Source: Mycobacterium sp. 852013-50091_SCH5140682 (lineage in GTDB: Bacteria; Actinomycetota; Actinomycetes; Mycobacteriales; Mycobacteriaceae). From it: 34,190 nt of DNA. The position numbers and the translations under genes were made by a program. Positions 10,176 through 17,829 of this stretch are shown piece by piece. Numbering within the stretch: position 1 is the first letter of the stretch; every line of letters begins with the position of its first letter. Location of the stretch: assembly GCF_001665685.1 (NCBI RefSeq), contig NZ_LZTB01000123.1, positions 1-34,190 of the forward strand, given 5' to 3'. Under the pieces are notes generated by a model. It was not told the DNA's origin and did no database searches. It saw nothing but the letters and a program-made list of their open reading frames with translations.

Positions 10176-11174
10176 ATGACACTGACGGTGTCGCAGGTGT
10201 TGGGAACCCAACCCCAATCACTGCTCAACGCCGCAGAAGAGGTGGCCGGCTCTGCCAACCGCCTCGACGCGCAGATCTCGTCGCAGCGCTCACATCTGAG
10301 CCGGCTGGCCGGCAGCTGGACCGGTGGGGCGTCGACCGCTGCGCAGAAGCAGGGTGCCGACATGCTCGTCGGACAGGAGGGCTACCGCGACAAGCTGCGC
10401 GCCATGCAGCAGGTGATGTCCTCGGGCGGCCAGCAGCTGACCGGTATCCGATCTGCCTTGGACAGCATGGTCAATGGCGGGGCGAGCCAGTTCTGGAAGG
10501 TTGCCGACAACGGTTCGGTGACCCCGGGGCCGCTGCTGCAGCAGTACGCGAACCTCTTCCCGGTGCTCGGCATGGAGATCAAGCTCAAGGCACTTGAAAT
10601 GGAGTCGGCGGTCAAGAAAATGCTCGCCGAGTTCGAGCAGGCCGACAAGTCGACCGCGGACGCGATGCGGAAGTTCGCCGAAGAGCCCAAGGACGGCGGC
10701 AAAGACGACAAGAAGGACGGCGAGACCAAGCCCGAGGACAAGCACGACAAGCCGAAGTCCTCGCCGACCGGGCAGAACCCGGCCGATATCGCCAAGGACT
10801 TCCTCGGCCGCAATGCCTCGGAGCTCAAGGGCAGCGGCGACCTCCCGATGGATCCCAGCGTCCCCAACGACGTCTGCTGCGCCAACTTCGTCACCGCGAC
10901 GCTGCAGAAAGCAGGCCTGATCGACTGGCACAGCAACGGTGTCGCCGACATGTCGCAACGGCTGCAGGCCCAAGGCTGGCACATGGTGCCCGCATCGGAG
11001 GCCAAACCCGGTGATGTCGCGGTGATCAACGGCAGTCAGCACACCGAACTCGTCGCCACCAACGACGGTGGCCGGATCACGCTGATCGGTTCGAACAACA
11101 AGAACGCCGACGGCAGCCAGGTGGTCAGCTACGGAAACCCGTACGGCCAGGTGATGTACCTGTCACCGCCCTGA
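10176..11174 (+). CDS. WXG-like helical domain fused to a Cys/His peptidoglycan hydrolase-like domain
   Basis: A 332-residue protein without a signal peptide, starting at ATG 10176 after AGGGGG; an adjacent GTG at 10173 is possible. Residues 1-100 form a helical WXG100-like hairpin with the turn SWTGG (W48-x-G50). A second helical stretch runs to about 168 and holds FEQAD (153-157), a Phe version of the YxxxD export motif. A Lys/Asp/Glu-rich linker follows (168-198). The C-terminal domain (about 200-332) has CCANFVTATLQKAG (C234/C235), KPGDVAVINGSQHTELV (H289) and GSNN, the order of nucleophile, His and polar residue seen in NlpC/P60 and CHAP amidases or endopeptidases. I infer a type VII-secreted enzyme that cuts peptidoglycan peptides. 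No esx/ecc genes are nearby. A fold or HMM test would be decisive. Confidence 0.7.
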   Translation: MTLTVSQVLGTQPQSLLNAAEEVAGSANRLDAQISSQRSHLSRLAGSWTGGASTAAQKQGADMLVGQEGYRDKLRAMQQVMSSGGQQLTGIRSALDSMVNGGASQFWKVADNGSVTPGPLLQQYANLFPVLGMEIKLKALEMESAVKKMLAEFEQADKSTADAMRKFAEEPKDGGKDDKKDGETKPEDKHDKPKSSPTGQNPADIAKDFLGRNASELKGSGDLPMDPSVPNDVCCANFVTATLQKAGLIDWHSNGVADMSQRLQAQGWHMVPASEAKPGDVAVINGSQHTELVATNDGGRITLIGSNNKNADGSQVVSYGNPYGQVMYLSPP

Positions 11175-11195
11175 TCCGGTGCGACGGGAACAGGT

Positions 11196-11522
11196 TCAGT
11201 CCGGCGGGATCCGGAAGATCGCGGCCGGCGCCCCATAGCGTTCGGCCCACCCATCCCACGCCAGGTCGGTCGGGCCCACGGCGCTGTCGACCTTGGTCCA
11301 CGCGGTGCCGTCGTCGCGGAACAGGCCCGCGTAGGTGCGTGACCTACCGCCGTTGCCGGCGGCTTCGGCAAACGGCGTGCCGCTGTAGTCGAACGGCAGA
11401 CCGTCGGCACCCACAATCTTGCCGTAGACGAATGCCCAGCCGTCTGCGATGTTGACGGTCTTTTCCTCGAACTCTGCGGGCACGCCGAGTTGAGCCCTCA
11501 GATCAGCCACCACCGGATGCAC
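11196..11522 (-). CDS. 108-residue protein of unknown function between the two hydrolase genes
   Basis: Encoded opposite to its neighbours. The GTG start at 11522 has GGAAGGGGGG upstream; the frame extends further, but those residues are Arg-rich and look non-coding. The protein is compact, acidic and aromatic (NIADGWAFVYGKI, SRTYAGLFRDDG, LAWDGWAERYGAPAAIF), with no signal peptide or membrane segment and no cysteine. I do not recognise a family. It ends 22 bases from the convergent WXG-hydrolase gene and is divergent from the GH19 gene. By position it could be a chaperone, inhibitor or regulator for one of them, but nothing in the sequence proves that. Confidence 0.65.
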   Translation of the reverse strand: MHPVVADLRAQLGVPAEFEEKTVNIADGWAFVYGKIVGADGLPFDYSGTPFAEAAGNGGRSRTYAGLFRDDGTAWTKVDSAVGPTDLAWDGWAERYGAPAAIFRIPPD

Positions 11523-11689
11523 AACGCCCCCCTTCCGCGGAACCGAACCCGCACGCCAGGGTAAATGCCGATAACGGCTCAGCAAAACACGATTTTGGTG
11601 CGCGGACCGACGGTATCGGCCCATTACGATCATGTTCGGGCGGCAGCCGTCGCCGGTGGGGACGATTGACAGGCGGGGGATGCCGTGCC
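11523..11689. promoter_or_regulatory. divergent intergenic region with two candidate -10 elements
   Basis: This 167-base gap separates the minus-strand small gene from the plus-strand EspC-GH19 gene. TACGAT at 11625-11630 (+) and TACCCT (minus strand, 11558-11563) both fit TANNNT. A short inverted repeat GCCGATAACGGC (GCCG arms) lies between them at 11567-11578. These are weak signals suggesting a shared control region. Confidence 0.3.
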
Positions 11690-12571
11690 GTGACCGAAAC
11701 ACTCAACGTCAACCCTGCGGCACTGCGCGAGGCCGCCGGCGGTCTGAGCGAGGTGGTCACCAGTTTCCGTGGACCGGGCAACGCGTTGTCCGCCGCGGCG
11801 GGCCCACTGTCGGGCCTTGACGTCGCGTCCGCGTGCAGCCAGGTCGCCGATGCCATCGACCGCCAAGCCCAGTCACTGGGAACGAAGGTGACCAAGTTCG
11901 CCGACAACCTCACGACCGCCGCCGGCGCCTATGAGAAAGGTGACCGCGAGGCCGCCGAGCGCGTCAAGTTCGAACCCGGCGACAAACCCGAGGACAAGCC
12001 GGGCGACACCCCGGCTCCACCACCCACCGACAACGGCAACTACCGCCCGATCACCGTCGAGCAGCTGCGCAAGATCGTCCCCGAACTCAGCCAGGCGAAG
12101 GCCGAGGAGATGATCGGCCCGTTGAACGACGCCATGAAGCAGGGCGGTATGAACACGCCGCAGCGCCAAGCGGCGTTCATCTCGCAGATCGCGGTGGAAT
12201 CTGACCGGTTCCGCACCTACGAGGAATACGCCGACGGCAGCCAGTACGAGGGCCGCACGGATCTCGGTAACACGCAGCCCGGTGACGGCAAGAGATACAA
12301 AGGCCGCGGCGTCATCCAGATCACCGGGCGGTCCAACTACACGCAGATGAGCAAGGACCTCGGCGTCGACTTCGTCAACCACCCCGAGCTCGCGGCCACG
12401 CCGGAGTATGCCTTCAAAAGTGCTGTCTGGTACTGGAATTCGCGCGACGGCAACGCTGTCGCCGACGGCGGAGACATCACCGCCATCACCCGAATGGTCA
12501 ACGGCGGCACGCACAACCTGGCCGAACGGACCGACTACTACAACCGAGGATTGCAGGTGCTTGGCGGATGA
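11690..12571 (+). CDS. EspC-like type VII secretion domain fused to a GH19 glycoside hydrolase
   Basis: A 293-residue protein starting with GTG at 11690 (a TTG at 11666 is in frame but less likely). Residues 1-95 resemble EspC/DUF2580 proteins: it opens MTETLNVNPAALREAAGGL, close to the TENLTV start of EspC, and two helices end in YEKGD (81-85), a YxxxD type VII export motif. A Pro/Asp/Lys linker (95-116) precedes a GH19 chitinase/lysozyme-type domain (120-293). Hallmarks are AAFISQIAVESDRF with likely catalytic E170, a second acid at E178/E179, GRGVIQITGRSNY (205-216) and MVNGG. I infer export through an ESX system and cleavage of peptidoglycan glycan strands, as GH19 domains in mycobacteriophage lysins do. 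The stop overlaps the next ATG (ATGA), so it is cotranslated with a lipoprotein. Confidence 0.82.
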   Translation: MTETLNVNPAALREAAGGLSEVVTSFRGPGNALSAAAGPLSGLDVASACSQVADAIDRQAQSLGTKVTKFADNLTTAAGAYEKGDREAAERVKFEPGDKPEDKPGDTPAPPPTDNGNYRPITVEQLRKIVPELSQAKAEEMIGPLNDAMKQGGMNTPQRQAAFISQIAVESDRFRTYEEYADGSQYEGRTDLGNTQPGDGKRYKGRGVIQITGRSNYTQMSKDLGVDFVNHPELAATPEYAFKSAVWYWNSRDGNAVADGGDITAITRMVNGGTHNLAERTDYYNRGLQVLGG

Positions 12572-13131
12572 CGATCTCTTCGAAACTTGCTGTGCTGTGC
12601 GCTGTTCCGGCCCTGGCGGTCGGGGTGGCCGCGTGCGGCTCCTCGACGTCGCAGCAGTCGCAACCGGCGGCCTCGGCCACCACCGAGGCGGTGTCGACGG
12701 CCCCGCGCACAGTGGTGGTGCAGTCCACCCCGGAGGCGACGGCCGTCGCGACCACCACGGTGCGTCCCGACGTGTCACCCGACGAGGAATGCCCGGGCGC
12801 GGAGTTCAAGGTCGAGCAGTTCATCGGCTCATGGCAGGAGTCGGGCGACCCCACCGTCACGACGCTGTCCCCGCACGGATCGCTGGAATCGAACGCCGAC
12901 GGTAAGAAGGAATTCGGCACCTGGCAGTACACGCCGTGGGACGCCACGCCCGCGAAGACCAGCAGGCCGTCCTCGGCGCCGAATTCCTGTGTGCTGTGGC
13001 TGCATTGGATTGCCGACTCGGGCAACCAGGACCTGGTTTACGTACCGCTGAAGGTCACCGACACCAGCATCCAGCTGAGCTACGTCGGCCGCGGCAACAC
13101 CATCGACTGGCAGCGCACCGCTGCGCAGTAA
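12568..13131 (+). CDS. lipoprotein coupled to the GH19 effector-like gene
   Basis: A 187-residue lipoprotein with a signal peptide ending in the lipobox VAAC (Cys23) followed by GSSTS. A Ser/Thr/Ala-rich spacer runs to about residue 70. A beta-rich C-terminal domain (75-187) contains FIGSWQESGD, FGTWQYTPW and IQLSYVGRG, with two cysteines (in EECPG and NSCVLW) that probably form a disulfide. The shape suggests a small lipocalin-like or inhibitor-like barrel, but I cannot name a family. The ATG overlaps the stop of the GH19 gene by four bases, so the two are made together. That fits a membrane-anchored protector or partner on the outer face of the membrane. Alternatively it could be an unrelated wall lipoprotein. 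Confidence 0.8.
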   Translation: MTISSKLAVLCAVPALAVGVAACGSSTSQQSQPAASATTEAVSTAPRTVVVQSTPEATAVATTTVRPDVSPDEECPGAEFKVEQFIGSWQESGDPTVTTLSPHGSLESNADGKKEFGTWQYTPWDATPAKTSRPSSAPNSCVLWLHWIADSGNQDLVYVPLKVTDTSIQLSYVGRGNTIDWQRTAAQ

Positions 13132-13143
13132 CTGCGCAGCGGT
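13117..13143. terminator. bidirectional hairpin between the convergent lipoprotein and gcvP genes
   Basis: A perfect 12-bp inverted repeat: ACCGCTGCGCAG (13117-13128) and CTGCGCAGCGGT (13132-13143), with the three-base loop TAA, which is the lipoprotein stop codon. The gcvP stop lies four bases beyond. No U-tract follows on either side, as is usual for mycobacterial hairpin terminators. It probably insulates the islet from the gcvP transcript. Confidence 0.7.
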
Positions 13144-13146
13144 CCC

Positions 13147-16005
13147 CTACGCGAACGCCTCGATCGGCGGGCACGAGCACACGAGGTTGCGGTCGCCGTA
13201 CGCGCCATCGATGCGGCGCACCGGCGGCCAGACCTTCGGCCGGAAACCCTTGCCGAGCGGGTAGGCGGCCTGTTCGCGCGTGTACGGGTGATCCCAGTCG
13301 GCCACCAGCAGGCATTCGGCCGTGTGAGGGGCACCCCGCAACGGATTGTCGTCCACCGACCACTCGCCCGAACCGACCCGGTCGATCTCGGCGCGGATGG
13401 CGATCATCGCGTCACAGAACGCATCGACCTCGGCCAGGCTCTCGCTTTCGGTGGGCTCCACCATCAGCGTGCCCGCGACCGGGAAGCTCATGGTCGGTGC
13501 GTGGAAACCGTAGTCGGCCAAGCGTTTTGCCACATCGTCGACCGTGACACCGGTGTCCTTGGTGATCCCGCGCAGATCCAGGATGCACTCGTGGGCGACC
13601 ATGCCGTTCTCGCCGGTGTAGAGCACCGGGTAGTACTCGTCGAGCCGGCGCGCGATGTAGTTGGCCGATGCGATCGCCGTGAGCGATGCCGCCCGGAGCC
13701 CGTCGGCGCCCATCATCCGGATGTAGGCCCAGGTGATCGGCAGGATCGATGCCGAACCGTAGGGTGCCGCCGAAACGGTGTGGTCGTCGGCCAATTCGTC
13801 GGCGAGGGGGTGCCCCGGCAGGTACGGCGCGAGGTGTGAACGCACCGCGACCGGCCCGACGCCCGGTCCGCCGCCGCCGTGGGGGATGCAGAACGTCTTG
13901 TGCAGGTTCAGGTGACTGACGTCGCCGCCGAAACGGCCGGGGCGCGCCAGTCCGACCAGCGCGTTGAGGTTGGCCCCGTCGACGTAGACCTGACCACCGT
14001 TGTCGTGGACGGCAGCGCAGATCTCGGCGATGTCGTGCTCGTACACCCCGTGGGTGGAGGGGTAGGTGATCATCAGTGCGGCAATGCGATCGGCGTGCTC
14101 GGCGACCTTGGCGCGCAGATCGTCCAGATCGACGTCACCGTTGGGCCGGCACGCCACCACGACCACCCGCATGCCGGCCAGTGCGGCCGACGCGGCATTG
14201 GTGCCATGCGCGCTCGACGGGATCAGGCAGATGTCCCGGGCGGCCTGGCCGCGGGCCACGTGGTAGGCCTTGATCGCCAACAGGCCGGCGTACTCCCCCT
14301 GCGAACCCGCGTTGGGTTGCAGCGACACCTCGTCGTAGCCCGTGATCGCGGTCAGCCAGTCCTGCAGATCGGCGATGAGCCTGCGCAGCCCCGGACTGTC
14401 CGACGCGGGCGCGAACGGGTGCTGACGGGCGAACTCCGGCCAGGTGATCGGCTCCATCTCCGCCGCGGCGTTGAGCTTCATGGTGCACGAACCCAGCGGG
14501 ATCATCGTGCGGTCCAGCGCCAGGTCCTTGTCTGCCAACGACCGCAGGTAGCGCATCATCTCGGTCTCGGTGCGGTACCGGGTGAACGCGGGGTGCGTGA
14601 GGAATCCGGAGGTACGCGTGGCGATGTCCGTCGGGCGTGGCTCGGTCGATGCGGACGCGAGGAGCACGTCGGGTTCAGCAACGCCGAACGCCTCGAGCAC
14701 GGCAGCCACATGGGCGGCGGTGGTGGCCTCGTCGCAGGACACCGAAACGTGGTCGGCGTCGACCCGCCACAGGTTGATGCCCTTGGCCTTGGCTGCGGCG
14801 ACGACCTCGTCGGCGTGGCCCGGCACCCGGGCCAGCACGGTGTCGAAGTACGTGTCGTGCACCAGCGCATCGCCGAGCGCCGCGGCGATCGCATCGGCGT
14901 GGCCGTGCACGCGGCGTGCGATGGCGGTCAGCCCGTCGGCACCGTGGTAGCTCGCGTACATGGCCGCCATCACGGCCAGCAGCACCTGAGCGGTGCAGAT
15001 GTTGCTGGTGGCCTTGTCGCGGCGGATGTGCTGTTCGCGGGTCTGCAGTGCCAGCCGGTACGCCGCTGCCCCGTCCGCGTCGACGGAGACCCCGACCAAC
15101 CGGCCCGGCAGCTGGCGGGCGTGCTTGGCGTGCACCGCCAGATAGCCGGCGTGCGGGCCGCCGAATCCCATTGGCACACCGAACCGTTGGCTGGTCCCGA
15201 AGGCCACGTCGGCGCCGACCTCGCCGGGCGAGGTGATGAGGGTCAGCGCCAGCAGGTCGGCTCCGACTGCGACCAGCGCCCCACGCTCATGGCACTGAGT
15301 GACCAGGCTGGTCCAATCCACGATCCGGCCACTGGCACCGGGCAGCTGCACGATCGCGCCGAAGAAGTCGCCGTCGGGCAGGCCCTGGGTCAGGTCGGCG
15401 CGGACGATCTCGATGCCGAGTGGTTCGGCACGGGTCGCCAGCACCGCCGCCGTCTGCGCGTAGATGTCGATGTCGACGGCAAGTCGGTTGGCCGGCCCTT
15501 TGACGGCGCGGTGCATCAGCGTCATCGCCTCGGCGGCCGCGGTGGCCTCGTCGAGCATGGAGGCGTTGGCCACTTCGAGGCCGGTGAGGTCGCAGATCAT
15601 GGTCTGGAAGTTCAGCAGCGCCTCCAGCCGGCCCTGGCTGATCTCGGGCTGGTACGGCGTGTAGGCCGTGTACCACGCCGGATTCTCAAGAATGTTGCGC
15701 CGCAAGACCGGTGGGGTCAGCGTGTCGAAGTAGCCCTGCCCGATCATCGACGTCGCGACCGTGTTGGTGTCCGCAAGCGCCCGCAGCTCCGCCAGCGCTT
15801 CCTCCTCGGTGGCGGCGGGCGGCAGGCGGTCCAGACCCGGTGCACGGCCGTCGGCGGCGAGTCCGTCCAGAATGCCTGCCGGCAGTGCCTTGGCAGCGAG
15901 ATCGTCAAGCGATGCCACACCGATCACGTCGAGCATCGTGCTGACGGCGGTGGCGTCCGGCCCGATGTGCCGGTCGACGAAACGTGCTTGCTGCTGATCG
16001 GACAC
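13147..16005 (-). CDS. gcvB: glycine dehydrogenase (decarboxylating), glycine cleavage P protein
   Basis: A 952-residue single-chain P protein (the M. tuberculosis GcvB has about 941). It decarboxylates glycine with pyridoxal phosphate and passes the aminomethyl group to the lipoyl arm of GcvH. The N-terminal half shows DRHIGPD, the MIGQGYFDTLTPPVLRRN region and NASMLDEATAAAEAM. The C-terminal half has the PLP-lysine segment HLNLHKTFCIPHGGGGPGVGP. The preferred start is GTG at 16005 with AGGGAG six bases upstream, giving MSDQQQARFVDRHIG as in relatives. An ATG at 16020 is possible, and the longer open frame to 16278 only reads through the riboswitch. A glycine riboswitch precedes it, and GcvH is encoded 3 kb upstream on the same strand. 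Confidence 0.97.
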   Translation of the reverse strand: MSDQQQARFVDRHIGPDATAVSTMLDVIGVASLDDLAAKALPAGILDGLAADGRAPGLDRLPPAATEEEALAELRALADTNTVATSMIGQGYFDTLTPPVLRRNILENPAWYTAYTPYQPEISQGRLEALLNFQTMICDLTGLEVANASMLDEATAAAEAMTLMHRAVKGPANRLAVDIDIYAQTAAVLATRAEPLGIEIVRADLTQGLPDGDFFGAIVQLPGASGRIVDWTSLVTQCHERGALVAVGADLLALTLITSPGEVGADVAFGTSQRFGVPMGFGGPHAGYLAVHAKHARQLPGRLVGVSVDADGAAAYRLALQTREQHIRRDKATSNICTAQVLLAVMAAMYASYHGADGLTAIARRVHGHADAIAAALGDALVHDTYFDTVLARVPGHADEVVAAAKAKGINLWRVDADHVSVSCDEATTAAHVAAVLEAFGVAEPDVLLASASTEPRPTDIATRTSGFLTHPAFTRYRTETEMMRYLRSLADKDLALDRTMIPLGSCTMKLNAAAEMEPITWPEFARQHPFAPASDSPGLRRLIADLQDWLTAITGYDEVSLQPNAGSQGEYAGLLAIKAYHVARGQAARDICLIPSSAHGTNAASAALAGMRVVVVACRPNGDVDLDDLRAKVAEHADRIAALMITYPSTHGVYEHDIAEICAAVHDNGGQVYVDGANLNALVGLARPGRFGGDVSHLNLHKTFCIPHGGGGPGVGPVAVRSHLAPYLPGHPLADELADDHTVSAAPYGSASILPITWAYIRMMGADGLRAASLTAIASANYIARRLDEYYPVLYTGENGMVAHECILDLRGITKDTGVTVDDVAKRLADYGFHAPTMSFPVAGTLMVEPTESESLAEVDAFCDAMIAIRAEIDRVGSGEWSVDDNPLRGAPHTAECLLVADWDHPYTREQAAYPLGKGFRPKVWPPVRRIDGAYGDRNLVCSCPPIEAFA

Positions 16006-16071
16006 CCAAGGCTCCCTCATTGCGGCCCCGCCACGGTGGGTCGAGGTGGCAGCCCCGTCTGAGGACGTGCT

Positions 16072-16276
16072 GCGCTCCCCTCTCCCTCTGTCGTCAACCC
16101 GGTCCCGGGCGCCTGAGAGATTCGACGCCGACTGGCGTCTTTCCCCATGGGCGGGCGCTCGCGGAGCGCCGCTTTCCAGAGGCATCGGGGCCCGTGCGGT
16201 CCTGGGTGCCTGAGAGGTTGACGGAGAGGTGTTGCTCCTTCGGCGTCCGTAGCTGGCGGCCACGAAACTCTCCCGC
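16072..16276 (-). ncRNA. tandem glycine riboswitch of gcvB
   Basis: Read on the minus strand from 16276. The first aptamer has GGGAGAG (16274-16268), CCGAAGGAGCAA (16243-16232), CTCTCAGGC (16216-16208), AGGACCG and CCTCTGGAAAG. A linker hairpin and a second, compact aptamer follow, with GGAAAGACGCC, a GACGCC/GGCGTC stem-loop (16139-16124), CTCTCAGGC (16119-16111), GGGACCG and a closing ACAGAGGGAGAG. This matches the actinobacterial glycine riboswitch layout, in which the 3' aptamer is short. It lies in the leader of gcvB and should raise or lower its expression in response to glycine. The segment from 16071 to 16006 links it to the start codon. Confidence 0.93.
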
Positions 16277-16296
16277 ACAAGGGCGATGCTCAGCCG

Positions 16297-16302
16297 ATTC
16301 TA
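16297..16302 (-). promoter_or_regulatory. candidate -10 element of the riboswitch-gcvB transcript
   Basis: TAGAAT on the minus strand (ATTCTA on the plus strand) fits TANNNT and lies 20 bases upstream of the first riboswitch stem, so transcription would start near 16290. TTCGCC lies 18 bases further upstream, a poor -35. The rest of the gap to 16371 shows nothing else. Confidence 0.55.
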
Positions 16303-16371
16303 CCGGCCGCTATCGGCACCGGCGAACACGCCGCGCGCAGGCGCTCTACGGGGCGAACGCGATGAGGCGCG

Positions 16372-16992
16372 TCAGCCGATCTTGCGGTCGCGGCTCTTGC
16401 GCCGCGAAGCCAGTTCGTCCTCAGGTGCGGCGATGGACTCACCGCCGTCGGCACGCTCACCCGGGAAGTCGGCGATCGCGCCGGTCAGTTCGCGCATGGC
16501 GCCCGACACCGCGATACCGAACACGCCCTGACCGCCCTGCAGCAGATCGACCACCTCTTCGGCCGAGGTGCATTCGTAGACGGTGGTTCCGTCGGAGAAC
16601 AGCGTGATGTTGGCCAGGTCCTGGACGCCGCGCTGGCGCAGGTGGTCCACCGCCACCCGGATGTTGTGCAGCGAGATGCCGGTGTCGAGCAGTCGCTTGA
16701 CGATCTTGAGGACCAGGATGTCCTTGAACGAATACAGCCGCTGGCTGCCGGAACCGGCCGCGCCGCGGATCGAGGGCACCACCAGTGAGGTGCGGGCCCA
16801 GTAGTCCAGCTGCCGATAGGTGATGCCAGCGATCTGGCAGGCGCTCGGACCGCGGTAACCGACCAGTTCGTCCGGTACAGAATCGTCGGGGAACAACCCA
16901 CCCTGGACGGGCTCGCTGGCCGGCCGAACGGGCGGTTCAACCCCGCTTCCGGTGGTCAGATCCAACTCTCCCTGTCGTGGCGTGTCACCCAC
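16372..16992 (-). CDS. MerR-family regulator (Rv1830/ResR-like)
   Basis: A 206-residue MerR-type DNA-binding protein. A disordered N-terminus (1-40) is followed by the winged helix (about 43-115), with GPSACQIAGITYRQLDYWARTSLVVPS and RLYSFKDILVLKIVKRLLDTGISLHNIRVAVDHL. A C-terminal effector or dimer region contains TVYECTSAEEVVDLLQGGQGVFGIAVSG, and the tail is basic. It matches the mycobacterial Rv1830 protein, which as I recall was named ResR or McdR and tied to cell growth/division control and antibiotic resilience. The GTG start at 16992 has GAGAGGA seven bases upstream. It lies after the Rv1829-like gene with a 227-base gap, so it probably has its own promoter. TACTTT and TATGCT on the minus strand of that gap are candidate -10 elements. 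Confidence 0.9.
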   Translation of the reverse strand: MGDTPRQGELDLTTGSGVEPPVRPASEPVQGGLFPDDSVPDELVGYRGPSACQIAGITYRQLDYWARTSLVVPSIRGAAGSGSQRLYSFKDILVLKIVKRLLDTGISLHNIRVAVDHLRQRGVQDLANITLFSDGTTVYECTSAEEVVDLLQGGQGVFGIAVSGAMRELTGAIADFPGERADGGESIAAPEDELASRRKSRDRKIG

Positions 16993-17219
16993 TGTGAATC
17001 CTCTCGCCGATCGAACCCGCCTACCTCATCCGCTGCCGTGACCTGCACCGCAGCGGGTTTGCTGCGAGCCCGAATGTGTCGAGCATACGCTTCCCGCCGA
17101 GCCCTGACTGCTCGTCGCCCTCAAAGTATGGCTGCCCAAAACGGACTTGGATGACACCCACACCGCGTGTCGACGCCTGGTGCGTCAGTTGAGACACATC
17201 CGTGACCTGCGGCAGCCGG

Positions 17220-17714
17220 TCACGTGGCCTTGAAATCGTCGGGCGACACGCTGTCGAGGAACTCTTTGAATTTTTCCACCTCGTCCTCGCGGACGGTGCC
17301 TGCGGCTTCCTCGTCGTTCTCATCGGGGATCAACAGCCCGGCCTCGGCCAGCACCGCTTCCTCCACGTAGATCGGGACGCCGACCCGCAGGGCGATGGCT
17401 ACCGAATCAGACGGCCGGGCCGACACCGTGATGTCACGGTCGAAGATCAGGTCGGCGTAGAACGTGCCTTCCTGCAGGTCGACGATCCGCACCTCTTTGA
17501 GTGAATGCCCAAGCGCGGCAATGAGATCTCGGATCAGATCATGGGTCAGCGGGCGGGCAGGTTCGACCCCCTGCTGCTCCAGCACGATGGCCGCGGCTTC
17601 CGACTGCCCGATCCAGATCGGCAGGTAGCGGTCGCCGTTGGACTCGCGGAGCAGCAACACCGGCTGGTTCTGCGGCTGTTCCACGCGTATGCCGACTACC
17701 CGAACCTCAGCCAT
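17220..17714 (-). CDS. bifunctional nuclease family (DUF151) protein, Rv1829-like
   Basis: A 164-residue cytoplasmic protein covering the whole BFN/DUF151 domain: EVRVVGIRVEQPQNQPVLLLRE, YLPIWIGQSEAAAIVLEQQG, RPLTHDLIRDLI, and the C-terminal ARPSDSVAIALRVGVPIYVEEAVL. The domain is named from a plant nuclease with RNase and DNase activity; the bacterial role is unknown. An acidic C-terminal tail follows (about 130-164). It starts at ATG 17714 with GGAGGG upstream. It is flanked by two MerR regulators, an arrangement conserved across mycobacteria, which suggests a shared function or control. Confidence 0.9.
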   Translation of the reverse strand: MAEVRVVGIRVEQPQNQPVLLLRESNGDRYLPIWIGQSEAAAIVLEQQGVEPARPLTHDLIRDLIAALGHSLKEVRIVDLQEGTFYADLIFDRDITVSARPSDSVAIALRVGVPIYVEEAVLAEAGLLIPDENDEEAAGTVREDEVEKFKEFLDSVSPDDFKAT

Positions 17715-17829
17715 CTGTGCCTACCCTCCGCACCGCTGTGCTGCCACGTCGTTCATAACCGTCTGTCGCCGATTCGTCTCCAGGCACGTCGACCTGGAAG
17801 CGAAATGGCCTCAACGCCAAGTCTAATCC

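Noticed and set aside
13879..16062. 727-residue open frame antisense to gcvB
   Set aside because: Low-complexity Arg/Gly/Val/His shadow of a certain gene.
16006..16278. N-terminal extension of GcvP
   Set aside because: It would translate the glycine riboswitch; the GTG at 16005 has a proper ribosome-binding site and gives the expected N-terminus.
17036..17210. 11-bp direct repeat CCGTGACCTGC at 17036-17046 and 17200-17210
   Set aside because: It flanks most of the gap upstream of the ResR-like gene, but there are only two copies, with no inverted ends and no link to a -10; in G/C-rich DNA this can arise by chance.
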